The notes: generated by a model from the letters alone, not told the origin. Positions 54,687 to 63,394 are shown, counted from the stretch's first letter. The stretch is DNA of 64,000 nucleotides from Candidatus Peribacteraceae bacterium (GCA_028703445.1 JAQVMW010000001.1:1-64000), one strand, 5' to 3'. Translations and numbers: made by a program.

Positions 54687-55289
54687 ATGGCTCTCTCTCC
54701 TCTTCACTGGCGCAAGTACGTTGCGGAGCTGCTTGGCACTGCGACACTGACGTTCGCAATCCTTGGTTCCATCCAGCAACAGACGGCAACGCCGTTCGTC
54801 GCCGCCCTCGTACTCATGCTCGCCGTCTACATGCTGGGACCTGTGAGCGGCGCCCACGTCAATCCTGCTGTCACCGTAGGGCTCTGGAGCATCCGGAAAA
54901 TCAAGACGCCTGAAGCACTCGCCTACATTGCCGCTCAACTCGTCGGCGCCGTCGCGGCGCAGTTTCTCTTTCAGTACTTGATCGGCGGGCTTCCGCAGGT
55001 GCCCGTGACGCCCGGCTGGGGCGTTGCCTTCGCAGAGGCGCTCGGCGCGTTTTTCCTGCTCCTCGGCATTTCTGCCGTCATGCATGGCAAAGTGCACTCT
55101 GCCGCAGGCGGACTCGTGATCGGCTGTTCCCTGCTCCTCGGAATCCTGCTGGCTTCGCTCATGAGCAACGGCTTGCTGAATCCAGCCGTCGCCTTGGGCT
55201 TGCGTTCCTACTCGCTCTCGTACCTGATCGCACCGTTCATCGGCGCCGTAGCCGCGGTGTATCTGTACCAGTGGATGGTCAAAGAGTGA
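54687..55289 (+). CDS. Aquaporin / MIP family channel lacking the filter Arg
   Basis: About 200 residues, six helices and two NPA boxes: GAHVNPAVTVGLWS and NGLLNPAVALGLRS. After the second NPA, water-selective aquaporins have Arg (NPARS); here it is Val, so the selectivity filter is wider or altered. ATG 54687 begins MALSPLHWRKYVAELLGTAT, typical for the family. Terminator follows. Confidence 0.88.
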   Translation: MALSPLHWRKYVAELLGTATLTFAILGSIQQQTATPFVAALVLMLAVYMLGPVSGAHVNPAVTVGLWSIRKIKTPEALAYIAAQLVGAVAAQFLFQYLIGGLPQVPVTPGWGVAFAEALGAFFLLLGISAVMHGKVHSAAGGLVIGCSLLLGILLASLMSNGLLNPAVALGLRSYSLSYLIAPFIGAVAAVYLYQWMVKE

Positions 55290-55299
55290 GGCTGTTTGT

Positions 55300-55386
55300 T
55301 TTCCCCCACCCTTACCCTCCCCCTTCGGGGGAGGGTTTTTTAGACTCCCTTCCCCCGGCGGGGGAAAGGGTCGGGGATGGGGGAGA
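55300..55386. repeat. CCCTCCCCC double hairpin, the first also a terminator
   Basis: CCCTCCCCCTTCGGGGGAGGG plus TTTTTT (55315-55341) is a good Rho-independent terminator for the aquaporin gene. A second hairpin (CTTCCCCCGG/CGGGGGAAAG) and outer CCCCCA/TGGGGG arms make it REPIN-like. Confidence 0.8.
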
Positions 55387-55414
55387 AAGAACAAAAAGGT
55401 AGAATGTGAAGCAC

Positions 55415-56437
55415 ATGCACCAACATTCCATCGTCATCGGCCTCTGTCTGCTTCTCGCGGCGTGCTCTTCGCGTCCGGCAGGATCATCCGATTTGACCGG
55501 CAGCGTCATCGAGCCTCCCCCCACCTCTTCGCAGCCGAAAATTGGCGCATTGGAACAAGTACCTGAAGAACTCTCGCTCGCGCACTTCGCGAACATGCGA
55601 CTGGAGGGAACCGACTTTGCTCTCGGTGATGTACTGGAAGAGAATGCCGCTTACACGCGCTACGGAGTCACGTACCGGAGTAATGGCCTTCTCATCAGCG
55701 GCATCATGAATATCCCCAAAGGGAAGGGGCCTTTTCCACTCGTCATCCTCAATCACGGCTACATTGCGCCATCGGTCTACACGCGCGGCCGGGGACTCAA
55801 GCGCGAACAGGATGAGCTGGCGAGGCAGGGTTTCGCCGTGCTCCACACCGATTACCGCGGCTTTGCCCTGTCGGACGAAAGCCCCGACGTGCGCGAGGTC
55901 TACGACGCCGGACTGGAGTACGCCATGGATAGCGCCAATGCCATCAACGCCGTGCGGGCGACAAATATTCCCAATGTGGATGCGCGGCGGGTCGGCATGC
56001 TGGGTCACTCGCTCGGCGGCGGGGTCTCGCTCAATATCGCCGTTGCGCGGCCGGATCTGGTTGACGCTTTCGTCCTGTACGCACCCGTGCACAGCGACGC
56101 GTGGGAGAACTTTGCGCGCTGGAGGTCGAAGCGTGATGATAAAGATCGCACACTCGAAGTTTTAGGAACGCGGGAGGAGAATCCGGAAGCGTGGGATGCC
56201 CTTTCATCCCTTACGTTCCTCAAAAACATCGCTTCCCCCGTCCTGCTCTTTCAGGGAACCAAAGACGCGGACGTGCCGCCCGCATGGTCCGATTTTCTTG
56301 ATGCAAAACTCACGGAGCTGAACAAGGACATCACGTACGTGAGCTTCGAAAGCGAGAAGCACGAATTCATCTCCAAGTGGGAGGATTTCATGCGGCGCAC
56401 GACTGCGTTCCTGCGCGCGCATTTGGCGGTAGAATAA
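55415..56437 (+). CDS. Alpha/beta hydrolase lipoprotein
   Basis: Signal with lipobox LLAAC (Cys19), so lipid-anchored outside the membrane. Nucleophile elbow GHSLGGG, oxyanion region LVILNHGY, acid DADVPP and His in SEKHEFIS give a complete Ser-Asp-His triad of the dienelactone hydrolase/S9 peptidase type. TAGAAT ends 9 nt before ATG 55415. 340 aa. Substrate unknown, perhaps an ester or short peptide. Confidence 0.85.
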   Translation: MHQHSIVIGLCLLLAACSSRPAGSSDLTGSVIEPPPTSSQPKIGALEQVPEELSLAHFANMRLEGTDFALGDVLEENAAYTRYGVTYRSNGLLISGIMNIPKGKGPFPLVILNHGYIAPSVYTRGRGLKREQDELARQGFAVLHTDYRGFALSDESPDVREVYDAGLEYAMDSANAINAVRATNIPNVDARRVGMLGHSLGGGVSLNIAVARPDLVDAFVLYAPVHSDAWENFARWRSKRDDKDRTLEVLGTREENPEAWDALSSLTFLKNIASPVLLFQGTKDADVPPAWSDFLDAKLTELNKDITYVSFESEKHEFISKWEDFMRRTTAFLRAHLAVE

Positions 56438-56478
56438 GTGGATGCGGAGACGGTGTTTGGATTGTTATAAATGAAATT

Positions 56479-56553
56479 TGGCTGGGGAGGAGGGATTCGA
56501 ACCCCCGAATGCCTGCTCCAGAGGCAGGTGCCTTACCACTTGGCGACTCCCCA
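56479..56553 (-). tRNA. tRNA-Gln (anticodon CTG)
   Basis: Reverse strand: acceptor TGGGGAG/CTCCCCA, anticodon stem CCTGC/GCAGG with loop CTCTGGA, T arm GGGGG-TTCGAAT-CCCTC, G discriminator and CCA encoded. TATCTT lies about 10 nt upstream. A second tRNA-Gln (TTG) must exist elsewhere to read CAA. Confidence 0.92.
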
Positions 56554-56659
56554 ATGCGCGGAAAAGATAGCACAGGATCGGCAACCGTACAGGCAAATCA
56601 TGCCCATCCGCACTTCAATCTCTTGGATGTCTGACCGCCCCGCGCTAGAATACGCATCT

Positions 56660-58072
56660 ATGCTCACCATCACGAAGCGTGAAGCCGTCTTTGCGACGAT
56701 TTTCCTTGCTCTGTACTGGATTCTCACCCTGTGGGGCATCTGGACGAAAGATGTCTCCGCACTCGGCTGGAACCTGACGGTGTTCGTTGTTGCCCTCCTC
56801 TGTCTCTATACCCACGCCGGACGCCCGGAGCGCCCGGGCAAACGTGAATATGTATGGCTGGTTCCCCTGCTGCTCATCGCAGTGAGTTACACGCTCTACG
56901 AGAATCCCTACATCAAGGCGGTGAACATGCTCGTGCTTCCGCTGCTCTTCGTTGCGTACTTCATCATTACTTCCACCAGGCATCACGAAAGAGTTGTGTG
57001 GAACAGTGCGTGGATCTGGAGGATGGTGGAACGTGCGCTTGGCTTTGTGAAGCAGATTGAACCGGCTATCTCGGCAACTATGCACGCGCTTATTCCGGGA
57101 GGGAAACAAAAATCCGATCTGATCAAGCGCATCGTGATCGGCCTCGCGATCTTGATCTTCGTTTCGCTTGTCCTGTTCATTCCCCTGCTCTCCGGTGCCG
57201 ATGCCGCATTCGCAGCCATGGTGCAGAGCGTGCAGGAGTTCGTGCTGAACCTGATCGCATTGGAAACATTGCTCAAGATCGTGGTCTTCGTCGTGCTCAC
57301 CGTTTTGATACTGGCGGGCTTACTTCAGTGGACGAAAGAAGAGGAATTCCTGGTGCAGAAAGAGACGAAACACATGGATGCGGTGGTTTCGGGCATCGTC
57401 CTTGGCGGCATTTTGGTCCTCTACGTTCTTTTCCTGTTCACACAGCTCAAAACACTGTGGGTGTACCAGCTGCCGGAGGAATTCCTCTCGACGGAACGCC
57501 TCGTCAAAAGCGGCTTTTGGCAGCTGTTCTTTTTGAGCGGCATCAATGTGCTCTTGTATGTGCTGTACTACCGCCGCACGTCGAAACCTGTGCAGAACCT
57601 TTTGACCGTATTCATGTTCGCATCGCTGTTGCTGCTCCTTTCGGCGACGAAGCGCATGGGCATGTACGTGTTCTACTATGGCTTCAGTTACGAGAAGTTC
57701 TTTGCAGCGTACACGGTCGTCTTTGCCATCTTCCTCTTCATCCGTTTGATTGCCGCGCTCTTCCAGAAAGAGAAAACGGATATCGTGCGCTATCTTGTCG
57801 TGGCCTTCGTCTGGATGTACGCGGTGGCGACCGTGCTCCCGGTGGAGCAAATAATCTTCCGCGCCAATCGCGCGCTGGCCCTGCGCCCCGATTCCAGGCT
57901 CGATATGAATGAATTGGTCATGCTTTCGGCAGACGTATTCAGCTTTGGCAAAGAACAGAGCCTCGCGCATCCGGATTCCGGGTGGACAGCGTGGGTGGAA
58001 GAAAAAACATCCATTGCAGCTCAAAAGCATTTCTACGAGAAGACGCTTACGGATCTGATTATTGGGAAGTAG
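56660..58072 (+). CDS. DUF4173-type multi-pass membrane protein
   Basis: 470 residues with about twelve hydrophobic helices. The central SATKRMGMYVFYYGFSYEKF then FAAYTVVFAIFLFIRL block is the DUF4173/DUF4153 hallmark. Function unknown; some members sit beside two-component systems. ATG 56660 follows TAGAAT by 8 nt; the upstream in-frame extension crosses the antisense tRNA and is excluded. Confidence 0.82.
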   Translation: MLTITKREAVFATIFLALYWILTLWGIWTKDVSALGWNLTVFVVALLCLYTHAGRPERPGKREYVWLVPLLLIAVSYTLYENPYIKAVNMLVLPLLFVAYFIITSTRHHERVVWNSAWIWRMVERALGFVKQIEPAISATMHALIPGGKQKSDLIKRIVIGLAILIFVSLVLFIPLLSGADAAFAAMVQSVQEFVLNLIALETLLKIVVFVVLTVLILAGLLQWTKEEEFLVQKETKHMDAVVSGIVLGGILVLYVLFLFTQLKTLWVYQLPEEFLSTERLVKSGFWQLFFLSGINVLLYVLYYRRTSKPVQNLLTVFMFASLLLLLSATKRMGMYVFYYGFSYEKFFAAYTVVFAIFLFIRLIAALFQKEKTDIVRYLVVAFVWMYAVATVLPVEQIIFRANRALALRPDSRLDMNELVMLSADVFSFGKEQSLAHPDSGWTAWVEEKTSIAAQKHFYEKTLTDLIIGK

Positions 58073-58109
58073 AGGGGATGGGGGCGGGGCGGGGATGAGG
58101 GCGGACAGA

Positions 58110-58136
58110 GGCTGAAGGAGGCCTTCCTCTTCAGCC
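58110..58136. terminator. Hairpin between the DUF4173 and STAS-like genes
   Basis: GGCTGAAG...CTTCAGCC with an inner GGAGG/CCTTCC stem; lies between convergent gene ends and may stop both transcripts. Confidence 0.55.
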
Positions 58137-58157
58137 AATTGTGCTGTTGTAGGTAAA

Positions 58158-58454
58158 TTACCTACCTTGCCATCTAAATTTCCGCTTATTAATTTCTTCC
58201 AAAAGATGGATTGTGGCTTTTACTGATAAATTATCAGATGGTAGAAGCAATAGCCGATCACCAAACTCCTGCAAGAGCGGTGTCAAAAACTCATCGGCCC
58301 ATGAAGGTGAAAAAGTCAGAACATCACTGAAATCAACTTCTACATTTTCATCAGTTTTGATTGCACGCAACATTGGCTGCAATGCCTTCGAGGCTTCATT
58401 TCCCATCTGGCGGGAAGTGAGAGTTGTCCCAAATTTTTTCAATTCAATGCGCAT
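58158..58454 (-). CDS. STAS-like protein (DUF4325)
   Basis: 98 residues: TLTSRQMGNEASKALQPMLR, VEVDFSDVLTFSPSWADEFL and the C-terminal helix match DUF4325, a STAS-like fold usually found beside a GHKL ATPase. STAS proteins act as phosphorylatable partners in anti-sigma switches; Ser49/Ser51 in TFSPSWAD sits where the switch Ser is expected. Starts 20 bp after the ATPase gene stop. Confidence 0.8.
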   Translation of the reverse strand: MRIELKKFGTTLTSRQMGNEASKALQPMLRAIKTDENVEVDFSDVLTFSPSWADEFLTPLLQEFGDRLLLLPSDNLSVKATIHLLEEINKRKFRWQGR

Positions 58455-58474
58455 ATTTTTTCAAAGAATTCCGA

Positions 58475-59194
58475 TTAAAATTCGATTGTGGCAAAACAGC
58501 CGCGTGTCAGTATAGCTGATCTTGTAATCAGCAAATTCTTATCGGGATCTTTCATTCGCAATTCAGCATCCCCACTTGTAAAAAATAAATTGATTGGATT
58601 ACTCTTCACCACTTCTCGAACATACTTAAGACCATTGCCCCTTTTCTCAGGTGATCTGCCCGAAATAATCTCAGTAAATGCAACCTGTAAGGCCTGATTA
58701 TAATTGGCAAGACTAGGCCTAACCTGACGAAGAGTCTCGAGTATCCCCAAGCCACGATCAGCAAGAACAGCAAGACCCTTACGAACATCATATCCAAAAA
58801 ATATTCCCGGTTCGTCCGGCCACTTCCCGATGTTATGGTCGAACGAATTATTTCCTATCTCTCCAACAACAGCGACGATAAGCGAGAATAGTTTTTCAAA
58901 GCCCTGCCTCTGCATAAGCTCTGTCTCGAATTTAGTTAATCTCGCCTGAAAAATGGCAGTGTTCTGACAGTAATACCCCCGTGGAAAATCCGCCTTCTCC
59001 TGCACCCAATCGTGAGCAAGCTTCACAAGATCATTGGCAATTAATTCTAAATCCCTTTGACGATAATATCTGTGCGTGCCCCCATCCTTACGAATGGCGA
59101 TAAGCTTTCCACTTTCATCCCACCGACGGAGTGTCATCAAAGAAACTTTGAGATAGGCAGCAGCTTGGCCAATGGTGAGTAGCTGATCTTCCAT
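58475..59194 (-). CDS. HTH (MerR/excisionase-type) - GHKL ATPase fusion regulator
   Basis: 239 residues. The N-terminal 50 (LTIGQAAAYLKVSLMTLRRW to GGTHRYYRQRDLE) are a MerR-like winged helix. After a helical linker come the N box VVGEIGNNSFDHN, G1 box VLADRGLGI and G2 region GRSPEKRGNGLKYV of a complete Bergerat ATPase, without a phosphorylated His domain. With the STAS-like protein downstream it forms a partner-switch module fused to DNA binding. Perfect TATAAT 6 nt before ATG. The region is clearly AT-richer than its surroundings, suggesting transfer. Confidence 0.85.
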   Translation of the reverse strand: MEDQLLTIGQAAAYLKVSLMTLRRWDESGKLIAIRKDGGTHRYYRQRDLELIANDLVKLAHDWVQEKADFPRGYYCQNTAIFQARLTKFETELMQRQGFEKLFSLIVAVVGEIGNNSFDHNIGKWPDEPGIFFGYDVRKGLAVLADRGLGILETLRQVRPSLANYNQALQVAFTEIISGRSPEKRGNGLKYVREVVKSNPINLFFTSGDAELRMKDPDKNLLITRSAILTRGCFATIEF

Positions 59195-59222
59195 ACCCCA
59201 ATTATACCAGAAAAATCCTTGT

Positions 59223-59273
59223 AATCTATACAAAATACATATAAATCTATACATTATTATAGCAATCTATACA
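59223..59273. promoter_or_regulatory. Three AATCTATACA iterons at 20-21 bp spacing
   Basis: Copies at 59223-59232, 59244-59253 and 59264-59273. The first overlaps the expected -35 region of the HTH-ATPase gene, whose -10 is 59201-59206. Spacing equals two helical turns, as expected for cooperative binding of a dimeric regulator. Confidence 0.8.
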
Positions 59274-59395
59274 TATTATGCAAAATATATACATTTCGAA
59301 TATTCTCTAGATCTCCTTATAGGAATCGCTCTTCCCCAGCCACTATCTCGGAGTGTTGATAGATCCACGAACCTCATCCAATTACAATACACCGT

Positions 59396-59779
59396 ATGTT
59401 CACTGGCAATGCGCTTGCGCTCATCTTTCAGAAAACAGAAGGTCATTGTCACTTTTGCGGTGACCCGCTGATTCTGAAAAAGTATGGATGCAAAAACATC
59501 AACGATCTCAATGGGGCATGGGAAGCCGATCACGTGATCCAGAGAGCGAAAGGCGGCAAGAAAGAAGCGGATAACTGCCTGCCCGCCTGCGTGTACTGCA
59601 ATCGGCTCCGTTGGAACAGAAAGGGAGACAATCTGCGGGAAGTGTTGCTCCTTGGGCTTATTGCCAAAGATCAGATGAAAAAATCCTCGCCGATCGGAAA
59701 GACACTTACCGGTCTGATGATGAAGAGGCTTACAAGCAATGAACGCCGCCGCAGAAAACCTTTGTCCGTCCAAAACTAA
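59396..59779 (+). CDS. HNH endonuclease
   Basis: 127 residues with the zinc pair CHFC and CVYC framing the HNH core WEADHVIQRAKGGKKEADNC, NCLPACVYCNRLRW. TACAAT ends 7 nt before ATG. Next to the HTH-ATPase/STAS pair and a RAYT. Role (restriction, homing or domestic) not deducible. Confidence 0.88.
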   Translation: MFTGNALALIFQKTEGHCHFCGDPLILKKYGCKNINDLNGAWEADHVIQRAKGGKKEADNCLPACVYCNRLRWNRKGDNLREVLLLGLIAKDQMKKSSPIGKTLTGLMMKRLTSNERRRRKPLSVQN

Positions 59780-59814
59780 TCGCTCAAACGGAACGGAATG
59801 TTCACATCAGAAAC

Positions 59815-60442
59815 CGCACCCGCGAAGGGGTGCTGCTGGGTTCGGGGGGGCAAAATTCATCACGCACATAGACGCGGCCGTTCCTGGCCGCGGGTAGAAT
59901 GAAATGGCCGCGATTACTACAATCCCCAATCCGTCACGTCCCATTTGCCGGATGCGGATGACCATGGATATTCCTCGTTTGTTTCTGCCAAGCCAGCCTT
60001 CACGGGATTTTCGCGTATGTAGCGCAAGGCTGCCGGAACATTGTGCACGGACCGGATGTGATAGCGCGCCTGCCACAATTTCGGGATGCCCACATTGAAT
60101 GTCATGCCCGATTTGAAGACGTTCATGATCGTGGAAATTTTCTGCGGTGAAGGTACGCGCAGAAGAAAATGACAATGATCCGGCATAATCACGAATCCAT
60201 AAAGGAAGAATGGGTGCCGTGCCTGGACACGATACAAACATTCGATCGCTTCATGCGCATGGGCAGGATCGGCAAACACGGGCATGCGCCGTGCGGTCAC
60301 CGTCGTGATCAATTGCACGTCCTCGTTTTGAACGGGATGTCGCTGGGACATAGCGGATGATTATAGACCACGAATTTTACGCGGGAAACCGTAGGAAACC
60401 GCAGAAATCGCACCCGCGAAGGGCTGCTGCTGGGGTTCGGGG
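59815..60442. mobile_element. RAYT unit with 34-bp flanking direct repeats
   Basis: CGCACCCGCGAAGGGGTGCT then GCTGGGTTCGGGG (59815-59847) recurs with small changes at 60409-60442, bounding the transposase gene. A hairpin GCGGCC...GGCCGC (59872-59892) lies beside the gene's 3' end. Confidence 0.65.
59917..60351 (-). CDS. REP-associated tyrosine transposase (RAYT, Y1/HUH)
   Basis: 144 residues. HUH motif is VIMPDHCHFLLRVP, the catalytic Tyr lies in ALRYIRENPVKAGL, and the YPWSSASGKW end is typical of PF01797 RAYTs. Single-strand DNA nicking and joining enzyme that moves REP palindromes. Complete length. Given the many palindromes in this window it is the only visible candidate to mobilise any of them. 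Confidence 0.93.
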   Translation of the reverse strand: MSQRHPVQNEDVQLITTVTARRMPVFADPAHAHEAIECLYRVQARHPFFLYGFVIMPDHCHFLLRVPSPQKISTIMNVFKSGMTFNVGIPKLWQARYHIRSVHNVPAALRYIRENPVKAGLAETNEEYPWSSASGKWDVTDWGL

Positions 60443-60451
60443 AACAATTCC

Positions 60452-60487
60452 TCACAGCATCACCTCCAACTTCCCCATCATGGAATT
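60452..60487. repeat. 36-bp exact direct repeat, copy 1 (copy 2 at 60744-60779)
   Basis: TCACAGCATCACCTCCAACT then TCCCCATCATGGAATT occurs at both places, 292 bp apart. Copy 2 is the end of the secreted-protein gene; copy 1 lies between the RAYT unit and the small membrane gene. Confidence 0.95.
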
Positions 60488-60695
60488 ATTGAGGAATCAC
60501 AAACTTGGCAGGCGGGTGCTTACTAATAATGTCCGTGATCGATAAGAGCATCTTAAATAGAGGAGGAAGAACGTACGGCATCAGGTAGAGAAATGCGATG
60601 AGAAAAATAAATGCAAGAATGCGGGCAACCACTTCATTGAAAAGCGCTCGAAGCCCAAGGATTTTTGCAGTTCGGTCCAGAATGCCTTTCGCCAT
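60486..60695 (-). CDS. Small membrane protein (69 aa)
   Basis: A basic N-terminus (KGILDRTAKILGLRALFNEV), one strong membrane helix (ILAFIFLIAFLYLMPYVLPP) and a second weak amphipathic one. No family recognised. Its stop codon overlaps copy 1 of the 36-bp repeat, so it sits within the duplicated segment. Confidence 0.5.
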   Translation of the reverse strand: MAKGILDRTAKILGLRALFNEVVARILAFIFLIAFLYLMPYVLPPLFKMLLSITDIISKHPPAKFVIPQ

Positions 60696-60743
60696 ATGAA
60701 ACAGTATAGCAAACTTGTCACATTTTTTCTACTGGATTCCCCG

Positions 60744-62885
60744 TCACAGCATCACCTCCAACTTCCCCATCATGGAATTGTTGACGGCGAAGGTCATGCG
60801 TAGCGACCGGCCGACTTTGGACACATTTAAGACTCCCCCTTCGGCTTCATCCACTTTGTAGCTAAGCGCCACTAATGCCTTCTGCACCGCTTCGCGATCC
60901 ACTACCGTCGCCTGACGGGGGAAGATGTAAGTGAGCCAGAGGCCACTCGTGTTATCGGTCATCTTCACCTCGCCGAATACTTTTTGGAGGATCGGGAGAA
61001 GCTCCGCATGGATCTGCCGGCTCTTCTCGGTTTCGATTTGGGCTTCTGTGGCGTTGTCGAAATAGATCTGCGGGTACGTCGCGGCCTTGGGCGAAGTCGC
61101 CGGGGCGGTTGGCTGACTGGTGGAGGACTTTCTCGTGCCCCTGTTTCGCACTGTTGCACTGCCGGTCTTCGCCTTCGAACTGGCGGCTTTCGTCGTGGAG
61201 CTTCCGGTACTCAGCGTGCCGCACACCGGCGTGACCGTTACCTTGGCAGGGGCCACGATGGTGCGCTCCTTGTCTTTGATATCCGAGAGCACGGCCTTCA
61301 CCTTCTTGTTGACCGGTAGCGTCATCTCCTCGGTATCCGCGCTCATGTTCTGCATGATCAGCTGCGAAGTCTGGTCCGCAGCCGTCACCGGGCCGCCATC
61401 GGCGATGACGCCGGCCCCGCTCACGTTCCCGTTGGCATCCGCTTTGATCAGAAGCGCTTCCTCGTACGGCTCCATGCTCCCCATGATCATGTGCTCCTCG
61501 GTCGTGATGATTCTGCCCGACAGCGCGATGCCGCCGTCCTTCGTCGCCTGCAGGTCGAAGCCGGCCGCATCCCGCTCGATATCGATCTTCTTCACCCATC
61601 GCGGGTTCATGTCGCTATCCACCTTCATCACCTCCACATTGCCCGCGAAATCCGTGAGCTTTGTTGATCCCGCCTTGCGCGTGATCGTGTGCATGATGAC
61701 GAACGCGCCGTCACTCGTCTTCACGGCTTTCAGGTCCATTCCGAGGGAACCATTGGCGGTCTTGACGCTCCTGGCCCACTGGTACGTCCCCTGTGCATCT
61801 ACCTTCACGGCCACGGTGGCGACGGGATCGGTGGGGCTCTTGATCATGGCACCCGCGTTGCCGCCCAGAAGTTGCGCGGCATTGAAGTAGCGTCCGAACG
61901 CGATGAATCCGCCGTCGGGCGTTTGTTCCACGGACTTGAAATCGCCACCCGCCACGCGGATGGTCATCTGGTTGATTTTCATGGTTGATTTCGAGGTACC
62001 CGTCGGCATCGCAAATCCTATGGACGGGGCTTCGATGCTCCTGGCCCACTGCACCTTCAGCTTGCTGTCCATTTTCACGATCACCGGCAATGCACCGGTC
62101 GCCTGCTGCGTCGCGCGCGTGTCGATGTCGGCAAGAGCGATGAAGCTGCCGTCGGACAGGTACTCCATATCGGTCACGACAGCACTCAGGTTCTTGCTCC
62201 ACGCGACCTTGCCGTTCTTGTCGAACTTGATGACGACGCTGTGTCCCGGCACGGCGTCAAAATCCGCGACGTCGGAGCCGTATCCTGTCTTCTTGAATTT
62301 GGCGAGCAGGATCACGCCGCCATCGGACGCCGCCCACAGCTCCTGCGGAAAATCCATGCTGTAATCGCCGACCATCGTGGACCACATCACTTTTCCGCTG
62401 GTGCTCACTTTCGTAACGAGAACATCCCCCCAGCCTTCTTTCCTGTCCTCATACGCCGCGTCGTAGAAATCAATGATGTCTCCCGCCACGACGAAATTGC
62501 CATCACTCGTCTGTACGGAAAGGCGCTTTGTTTCCGTGAGTACGCCCTGCGCCGCGCTCTGGCTGTCGAACTGGCGGCTCCACAGGGCGGTACCCTTGGC
62601 GTCGGTTCTGACAATGAAGGCGTTCCACACCCCCATGCCGGAACTGAGGACGGTATCGCCGGTGACGAGGTATCCGCCGTCTTTCGTCGACAGGAGTCCG
62701 TACCCCTCGGCGCGATCGCGCATGCGGTACGTCTTGATGAAGGTATCCGTTGCAACAGGAGCGGCGGTGCAGCTGCCCGAGACATCTGCGAGGTAATCCG
62801 AAGATCTTCCGACGGCAATCGTGGTGAGACCCGCCATCGCCAAAGCGGCGATCCCTATGAGTTTCCGGAGTGTATGTTTATTCAT
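60744..62885 (-). CDS. Secreted beta-propeller-like repeat protein (713 aa)
   Basis: Signal peptide (residues 1-26). Residues 45-480 hold about eight repeats built around SxDGGYLVTGD...VRTDAKGTALWSRQF and similar (DGGFIAFGRYF, VDAQGTYQWARSV), the delta-60/WD40-like propeller pattern. A Thr/Ser/Ala-rich linker (about 560-610) leads to a C-terminal alpha/beta domain. Perfect TATAAT ends 7 nt before ATG. Surface or periplasmic; partner unknown. Confidence 0.72.
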   Translation of the reverse strand: MNKHTLRKLIGIAALAMAGLTTIAVGRSSDYLADVSGSCTAAPVATDTFIKTYRMRDRAEGYGLLSTKDGGYLVTGDTVLSSGMGVWNAFIVRTDAKGTALWSRQFDSQSAAQGVLTETKRLSVQTSDGNFVVAGDIIDFYDAAYEDRKEGWGDVLVTKVSTSGKVMWSTMVGDYSMDFPQELWAASDGGVILLAKFKKTGYGSDVADFDAVPGHSVVIKFDKNGKVAWSKNLSAVVTDMEYLSDGSFIALADIDTRATQQATGALPVIVKMDSKLKVQWARSIEAPSIGFAMPTGTSKSTMKINQMTIRVAGGDFKSVEQTPDGGFIAFGRYFNAAQLLGGNAGAMIKSPTDPVATVAVKVDAQGTYQWARSVKTANGSLGMDLKAVKTSDGAFVIMHTITRKAGSTKLTDFAGNVEVMKVDSDMNPRWVKKIDIERDAAGFDLQATKDGGIALSGRIITTEEHMIMGSMEPYEEALLIKADANGNVSGAGVIADGGPVTAADQTSQLIMQNMSADTEEMTLPVNKKVKAVLSDIKDKERTIVAPAKVTVTPVCGTLSTGSSTTKAASSKAKTGSATVRNRGTRKSSTSQPTAPATSPKAATYPQIYFDNATEAQIETEKSRQIHAELLPILQKVFGEVKMTDNTSGLWLTYIFPRQATVVDREAVQKALVALSYKVDEAEGGVLNVSKVGRSLRMTFAVNNSMMGKLEVML

Positions 62886-63130
62886 CTTTTATATTATAAC
62901 ATAATATTATTATTTGTACAAAGAGGCGTTCTGCCCTGGCCGTTTTGCCTCCCCATCCCCGAAACCCAACCATCAAAACCCTGTCTGGTATTCATCAACC
63001 TCCCACTTCTGCGCTCCACTCCTGCCCAATCTACCGTGCCAGATTATGCAGAGATAACGATGGCTTAGACGGACAAAGGAGTCTATGATCTCCCCGTCAT
63101 TCGACACATTTTTTTTCCCCATCTACAGTC

Positions 63131-63325
63131 ATGGCTACAGGAACTATCAAAAAGAAGACCGACAAGGGCTTCGGTTTTATCACCGTTCCGGGTTCGGCTG
63201 ATGTGTTTTTTCACAACAGCGCCTGCAACGGTCAGTACGACAGTATGAATGAAGGCGACACCGTAACGTTCGACATCGTGAAAGGCGACAAGGGTCCCAA
63301 GGCGGAGAACGTGGTCGCAGCCTAA
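63131..63325 (+). CDS. Cold-shock domain protein
   Basis: 64 residues; RNP1 is KGFGFITV and RNP2 DVFFHNSA, both complete. It binds single-stranded nucleic acids as an RNA chaperone. The 245-bp spacer upstream holds a TATGAT -10 candidate and a T-rich leader; no other gene is seen in it. A terminator follows. Confidence 0.93.
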   Translation: MATGTIKKKTDKGFGFITVPGSADVFFHNSACNGQYDSMNEGDTVTFDIVKGDKGPKAENVVAA

Positions 63326-63340
63326 TTCGTCTCTTGCATT

Positions 63341-63375
63341 CCCCGTGTTCCTTAAAAAAGGAGCGCGGGGTTTTT
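63341..63375 (+). terminator. Rho-independent terminator of the cold-shock gene
   Basis: CCCCGTGTTCCTT / AAGGAGCGCGGGG stem followed by TTTTT. Confidence 0.9.
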
Positions 63376-63394
63376 GCATGACAAGAATGCAAGC

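Noticed and set aside
56377-56634. Forward frame around 56.4-56.6 kb reading GWGGGIRTPECLLQRQ
   Set aside because: It is the antisense of tRNA-Gln, a common false ORF.
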